In this document: piece after piece, positions 37,235 to 40,262 of the stretch
How the letters are laid out: each line of letters opens with the position of its first letter
Position numbering within the stretch: position 1 is the first letter of the stretch
From: Acidobacteriota bacterium
GTDB taxonomy: Bacteria; Acidobacteriota; Thermoanaerobaculia; Multivoradales; Multivoraceae
Length of the DNA: 40,262 nt
Assembly (NCBI GenBank): GCA_026707325.1
Contig: JAPOXA010000094.1
Location: 1-40,262 of the forward strand
Direction of reading: 5' to 3'
Position numbers and translations under genes: made by a program
The notes under the pieces: model-generated
Seen by the model: only the letters and a program-made list of their open reading frames with translations
Database searches by the model: none
Told to the model about the DNA's origin: nothing

Positions 37235-38365
37235 TCAGATCGCGCCAGCGGCCCGCATCGCGTCGATCCGTTCACCGCTGAACCCCCAGTCCGCCAGCAC
37301 GGCGTCGCTGTGCTCGCCGGCCTTCGGCGGCGGACCCTGTACCGAAACGGGGGTGCGGCTGAAGCGCGGCGCCGGCGCCGGCTGCGCCACTCCGTCGACC
37401 TCCACGAACGTCTCGCGGGAGCGGTTGTGCGGATGCTCGATCGCCTCGCCGATGCGGAGCACCGGTGCGAAGCAGATGTCGCTGCCCTCCATGATCTCGC
37501 ACCACTCGTCGCGCGTCTTCGTGCGGAACACCTCCGCCAGCTTCGCCTTGAGCTCCGGCCAGCGGTCCCGGTTCTGGAGGTGGCCTTCCCACTCGGCGCC
37601 GTCGAGGCCGGTCTTCTCGAGCAGCAGGGCGTAGAACTGCGGCTCGATCGAGCCGATCGAGACGTACTCGCCGTCGGAGCACTCGTAGGTGTCGTAGAAG
37701 TGGGAGCCGCTGTCCAGCATGTTCGAGCCGCGGTCGTCCTTCCAGACGCCGGCGCTGTGCATGCCGACGACGGCGGCCAGCAGCAACGCCGAACCGTCGG
37801 TCATCGCGGCGTCGACGACCTGGCCCTTGCCCGACTTCTGCGCCTCCAGCAGGCCGGCGACGACGCCCAGGGCGAGCAGCATGCCGCCGCCGCCGAAGTC
37901 GCCGACCAGGTTGAGGGGCGGCACCGGCCTGCCGCCGTTGTTGCCGATCGAGTGCAGGACGCCGGAGAGCGCGATGTAGTTGATGTCGTGGCCGGCCGCG
38001 TGCGCGATCGTGCCGTTCTGCCCCCAGCCCGTCATGCGGCCGAAGACGAGCTTCGGATTCCGCTCGAGGCAGACGTCGGGGCCGAGTCCGAGCCGCTCCA
38101 TGACGCCCGGGCGAAAGCCTTCGATCAGGCCGTCGGCCTTCTCGACCATGTCGAGCACTGCTTCGACCGCCTCCGGACGCTTGAGGTCCAATCCCAGGGA
38201 GCGGCGGCCGCGGTTCAGCACATCGAACTTCGAGCCCCGGCCCGCGTAGGCCTTCCGGTCGATGCGAACGACCTCGGCGCCCAGGTCCGAGAGCACCATT
38301 GCGCAGAACGGCCCCGGTCCGATGCCGGCGATCTCGAGAATGCGGTAGCCGTCGAGTGGTCCCAT
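37235..38365 (-). CDS. Alpha-methylacyl-CoA racemase
   Basis: 376 residues from ATG 38365. It interconverts R and S 2-methylacyl-CoA esters so that branched (isoprenoid, sterol side-chain) acids can enter beta-oxidation. The catalytic set of the mycobacterial enzyme, His126, Asp156 and Glu241, falls at exactly the same numbers here: AGH126[14 protein letters not shown]156FGGGG and GSIE241PQFYALLLE. This separates it from the CoA transferases of the same fold. GGAG lies about 9 nt upstream of the ATG. A longer in-frame extension was rejected because it covers the divergent promoter region. Confidence 0.94.
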   Translation of the reverse strand: MGPLDGYRILEIAGIGPGPFCAMVLSDLGAEVVRIDRKAYAGRGSKFDVLNRGRRSLGLDLKRPEAVEAVLDMVEKADGLIEGFRPGVMERLGLGPDVCLERNPKLVFGRMTGWGQNGTIAHAAGHDINYIALSGVLHSIGNNGGRPVPPLNLVGDFGGGGMLLALGVVAGLLEAQKSGKGQVVDAAMTDGSALLLAAVVGMHSAGVWKDDRGSNMLDSGSHFYDTYECSDGEYVSIGSIEPQFYALLLEKTGLDGAEWEGHLQNRDRWPELKAKLAEVFRTKTRDEWCEIMEGSDICFAPVLRIGEAIEHPHNRSRETFVEVDGVAQPAPAPRFSRTPVSVQGPPPKAGEHSDAVLADWGFSGERIDAMRAAGAI

Positions 38366-38411
38366 GATCCGTATCTCCAAGTGGAACGTTGCTGCGGAAT
38401 CGAGGCCGGTC

Positions 38412-38437
38412 AGTATAGGAGACGTCTGCCGTACAAT
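38412..38437. promoter_or_regulatory. Divergent -10 elements between the racemase and LLM oxidoreductase 2
   Basis: Minus strand: TATACT (plus 38417-38412). Plus strand: TACAAT at 38432-38437, followed by cccg. The arrangement repeats that at 32459-32489, with the hexamers 14 bp apart. No clear -35 boxes. Confidence 0.45.
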
Positions 38438-38508
38438 CCCGTTCGCCTCCGCAACCGCAGATTCAGCCGGACCGCGACTTCCGGGTCGCGCCAGGGGAGC
38501 CCGAGACC

Positions 38509-39462
38509 ATGCAGCGATACGGAATGACGATCCCATTCGGCCTGCCCCTGGCGGAGCAGGAAGACCTGATCAAGGAGATGGTGGACCTGGGGTACACCGA
38601 CTTCTGGTCCTCCGAGTCGAACGGCTCCGACGGCTTCACTCCTCTCGTCCAGGCTTCGATCTGGGCGCCGACCGCCAGGCTGGGCATCGCGATCATCCCC
38701 GCCTACACCCGTGGGCCGGCGCTGATGGCGCAGACCGTCGGCGCCATGGCCGAGGCGGCGCCTGGGCGCTTCGTCATGGGCATCGGCACTTCGTCCAACG
38801 TGATCGTCGAGCAGTGGAACGACATCCCCTTCGAGCGGCCGTACTACAGGACCCGGGACATGGTGCGCTTCCTCAAGAAGGCGCTCACCGGCGACCGGAT
38901 CGACGAGGAGTTCGAGACCTTCCGCGTCCGCGGCTTCCGCATGGGCAGGCCGCTGAAGGAGTCTCCGCCGATCCTGGTGGCGGCGCTGCGCCAGGGCATG
39001 CTGCGGATGGCCGGCCGCGAAGGCGACGGTGCGATCCTGAACTGGCTGTCGCCCGACGACGTGAAGACGGTCGTCCCCTACGTCCACGAGGCCGGCCCCG
39101 GCAAGGAGATCGCGGCCCGGATCTTCGTCATCGCCACCGAAGACCAGGGCGTGATCGACTTCGTCGGCAAGCGCTCCATGGCCGCCTACCTGAACGTCCC
39201 GGTCTACGCCGCCTTCCACGACTGGCTGGGCCGCCGCGACGTTCTCGGCCCGATGTGGGACGCCTGGGCCGCCGGCGACAGGAAGAAGGCGCTGGAGGTC
39301 ATCCCCGAGGAGGCGTTGCGTGAGATCCTGATCATCGGCTCGCCGGGAAAGTGCCGTGAGAGGATCCAGGAGTACATCGAGGCGGGCGTCCACACGCCGG
39401 CGATCCAGATCATGCATCCCGGGGACGATCTGCGGGAGACGATCCGCGCGCTGGCGCCGTAG
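38509..39462 (+). CDS. LLM-class (probably F420-dependent) oxidoreductase 2
   Basis: 317 residues, luciferase-like TIM barrel. It starts [20 protein letters not shown] and has [40 protein letters not shown] and the late [20 protein letters not shown] typical of this class. It is only distantly similar to the first LLM protein, so the two likely act on different substrates. The ATG is preceded by AGGGGAG. A catabolic redox step on cyclic or isoprenoid compounds is inferred from the neighbouring racemase. Confidence 0.9.
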   Translation: MQRYGMTIPFGLPLAEQEDLIKEMVDLGYTDFWSSESNGSDGFTPLVQASIWAPTARLGIAIIPAYTRGPALMAQTVGAMAEAAPGRFVMGIGTSSNVIVEQWNDIPFERPYYRTRDMVRFLKKALTGDRIDEEFETFRVRGFRMGRPLKESPPILVAALRQGMLRMAGREGDGAILNWLSPDDVKTVVPYVHEAGPGKEIAARIFVIATEDQGVIDFVGKRSMAAYLNVPVYAAFHDWLGRRDVLGPMWDAWAAGDRKKALEVIPEEALREILIIGSPGKCRERIQEYIEAGVHTPAIQIMHPGDDLRETIRALAP

Positions 39463-39469
39463 AGGGCGA

Positions 39470-40213
39470 ATGAACCCGAAGTTCTTCGAACAGCCGATCC
39501 TGAACTCGCCCTACGAGGCGCCGTCGCGCCACTGGGAACTGGACGAGAACGGCCAGCCGACGCACCGGATCGTCGAAGCGCGCCGTCAGGTGCGGTTCCT
39601 GTCGCCGATTCCCGTGCCGAAGAAGCAACGCGGCACGTCCCAGTTGGAACTGGCGCCCACGCTGGACGAAGCCGAGGAGGCGAAGTTCGACCTGGCCCGC
39701 GTGATTCAGGAACTGCGCGGAGAAGTCGCCCGTTGGCGGCAGCTGCCGAACCCTAGCCAGTGGCAGGTGACGCCTGAGACGGCGCGTCTTCTGCAGCACT
39801 GGCGAAGAAGCGACTGGCCGGGAATCAGGCCGTTCTTCTGCCAGGTCGAGGCCGTAGAGACCGTGATCTGGCTGACCGAGGTAGCTCCGAAGAGGCGGGA
39901 CCGGGCCGGCCGACGGTTCCTTCGGCGACTCGAAGAAGTCAACGCGGCTCATGGAGAGTTGCCGCGATTGGCTCTCAAGCTCGCCACGGGTGCCGGCAAG
40001 ACAATGGTCATGGCCATGTTGATCGCCTGGCAGACGATCAACGCCGTTCGCCGGCCGAACAGTCCGTACTTCACCCGCGGCTTTCTGGTGGTAACCCCCG
40101 GGCTCACCATCCGGGACCGGCTCAGAGTGCTGCAGCCGAACGACCCCGACAACTACTACGGCCAGCGCGGTCTAGCAGCCCGTGGCAAAAGTCTCGGTGC
40201 GGGGTTGGTTTAG
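39470..40213 (+). pseudogene. N-terminal part of a helicase-type restriction protein (type III Res-like), interrupted
   Basis: From ATG 39470 (AGAGGG just upstream, 7 nt after the LLM gene) the protein reads NPKFFEQPILNSPYEAPSRHWELDENGQ, then RPFFCQVEAVETVIWLTEVAP, Walker A LATGAGKT, VMAMLIAWQTINAVRRPNS and VLQPNDPDNYYGQR. These are hallmarks of large DEAD-type restriction helicases, which exceed 800 residues. After R at about 40168 the family sequence is lost and a stop follows 14 codons later. A terminal-repeat-like sequence starts at the same place, so an insertion most likely cut the gene. The rest may lie beyond the window. Confidence 0.8.
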
Positions 40214-40262
40214 GGCGAGTCGGGTCGAGGCATGAAGGAGGAGTAGTAGATGGCACTTGGCA
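40171..40262 (+). mobile_element. Probable left end of an insertion sequence (IS1182-like?), cut by window edge
   Basis: From tctagcagcccgtggcaaaa onward the sequence no longer fits the restriction helicase. The stretch resembles, from memory, ends of IS1182-group elements. At 40250 an ATG with a very strong Shine-Dalgarno (AAGGAGGAG) begins Met-Ala-Leu-Gly, which is how a common group of such transposases starts. Only 13 bases of that gene are visible, so the family is tentative. Confidence 0.5.

Noticed and set aside
27995..40213. The idea that the Res nuclease fragment and the helicase fragment at the right edge are halves of one gene
   Set aside because: Both are on the plus strand but the C-terminal piece lies upstream of the N-terminal piece, and the sequences look like different subtypes of restriction helicase.

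Overview
The window is GC-rich, densely coded DNA from a Gram-negative bacterium. The outer membrane is shown by two TonB-dependent receptors, two lipoproteins and an outer-membrane barrel-like protein. The mix of a reprolysin/FN3 giant protein, CaiB/BaiF CoA enzymes, luciferase-like F420-type oxidoreductases, paired acyl-CoA dehydrogenases, a sulfatase and a CHAT-type protein resembles uncultured Acidobacteriota (Thermoanaerobaculia-like) or similar marine/sponge-associated lineages. That placement is inference; there is no rRNA or other taxonomic marker here.

Layout. (1) 1-6296, minus: a secreted giant metalloprotease with a zinc reprolysin domain, 13 fibronectin-III domains, four cadherin-like domains and the start of another FN3, cut by the left edge. 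It carries two long, base-perfect internal repeats. (2) 6604-10617: prfC (RF3) divergent from a translationally overlapping pair of acyl-CoA dehydrogenases. (3) 10677-20607, minus: an outer-membrane island with a small membrane protein, a barrel-like protein, and two paralogous TonB-dependent receptors with histidine-rich N-termini. One receptor is coupled to a cysteine-rich lipoprotein, the other to a CHAT-fold protein lacking its catalytic His/Cys. A VapBC module with a readable promoter/operator lies between them. (4) 20652-26075: enoyl-CoA hydratase, GST-like protein, RecQ with HRDC domain, POT-family peptide transporter. (5) 26078-29760: a decaying defence island with a restriction-endonuclease-like gene interrupted by an in-frame stop, a D12-type adenine methyltransferase with a one-base frameshift, the detached nuclease end of a type III Res protein, the back half of a VapC, a REP-like hairpin and an intact HNH nuclease. 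(6) 29799-39462: acyl-CoA ligase, two LLM-class oxidoreductases, a CaiB/BaiF CoA transferase, an alpha-methylacyl-CoA racemase, a sulfatase and a PqaA-type lipoprotein, a probable set for breaking down branched, isoprenoid or steroid-like acids and sulfated compounds. (7) 39470-40262: the N-terminal third of a helicase-type restriction protein, interrupted at about 40169-40175 by what looks like the left end of an insertion sequence.

The acyl-CoA enzymes of regions 2, 4 and 6 fit together as activation (ligase), CoA transfer, epimerisation (racemase), dehydrogenation and hydration. The receptor island looks like a metal or metal-complex uptake locus: His-rich and Cys-rich segments sit on the periplasmic faces of proteins made from coupled genes. 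Across the window, five genes without a Shine-Dalgarno sequence have a -10-like hexamer only 7-9 nt before the start codon, which suggests leaderless mRNAs are common in this genome.
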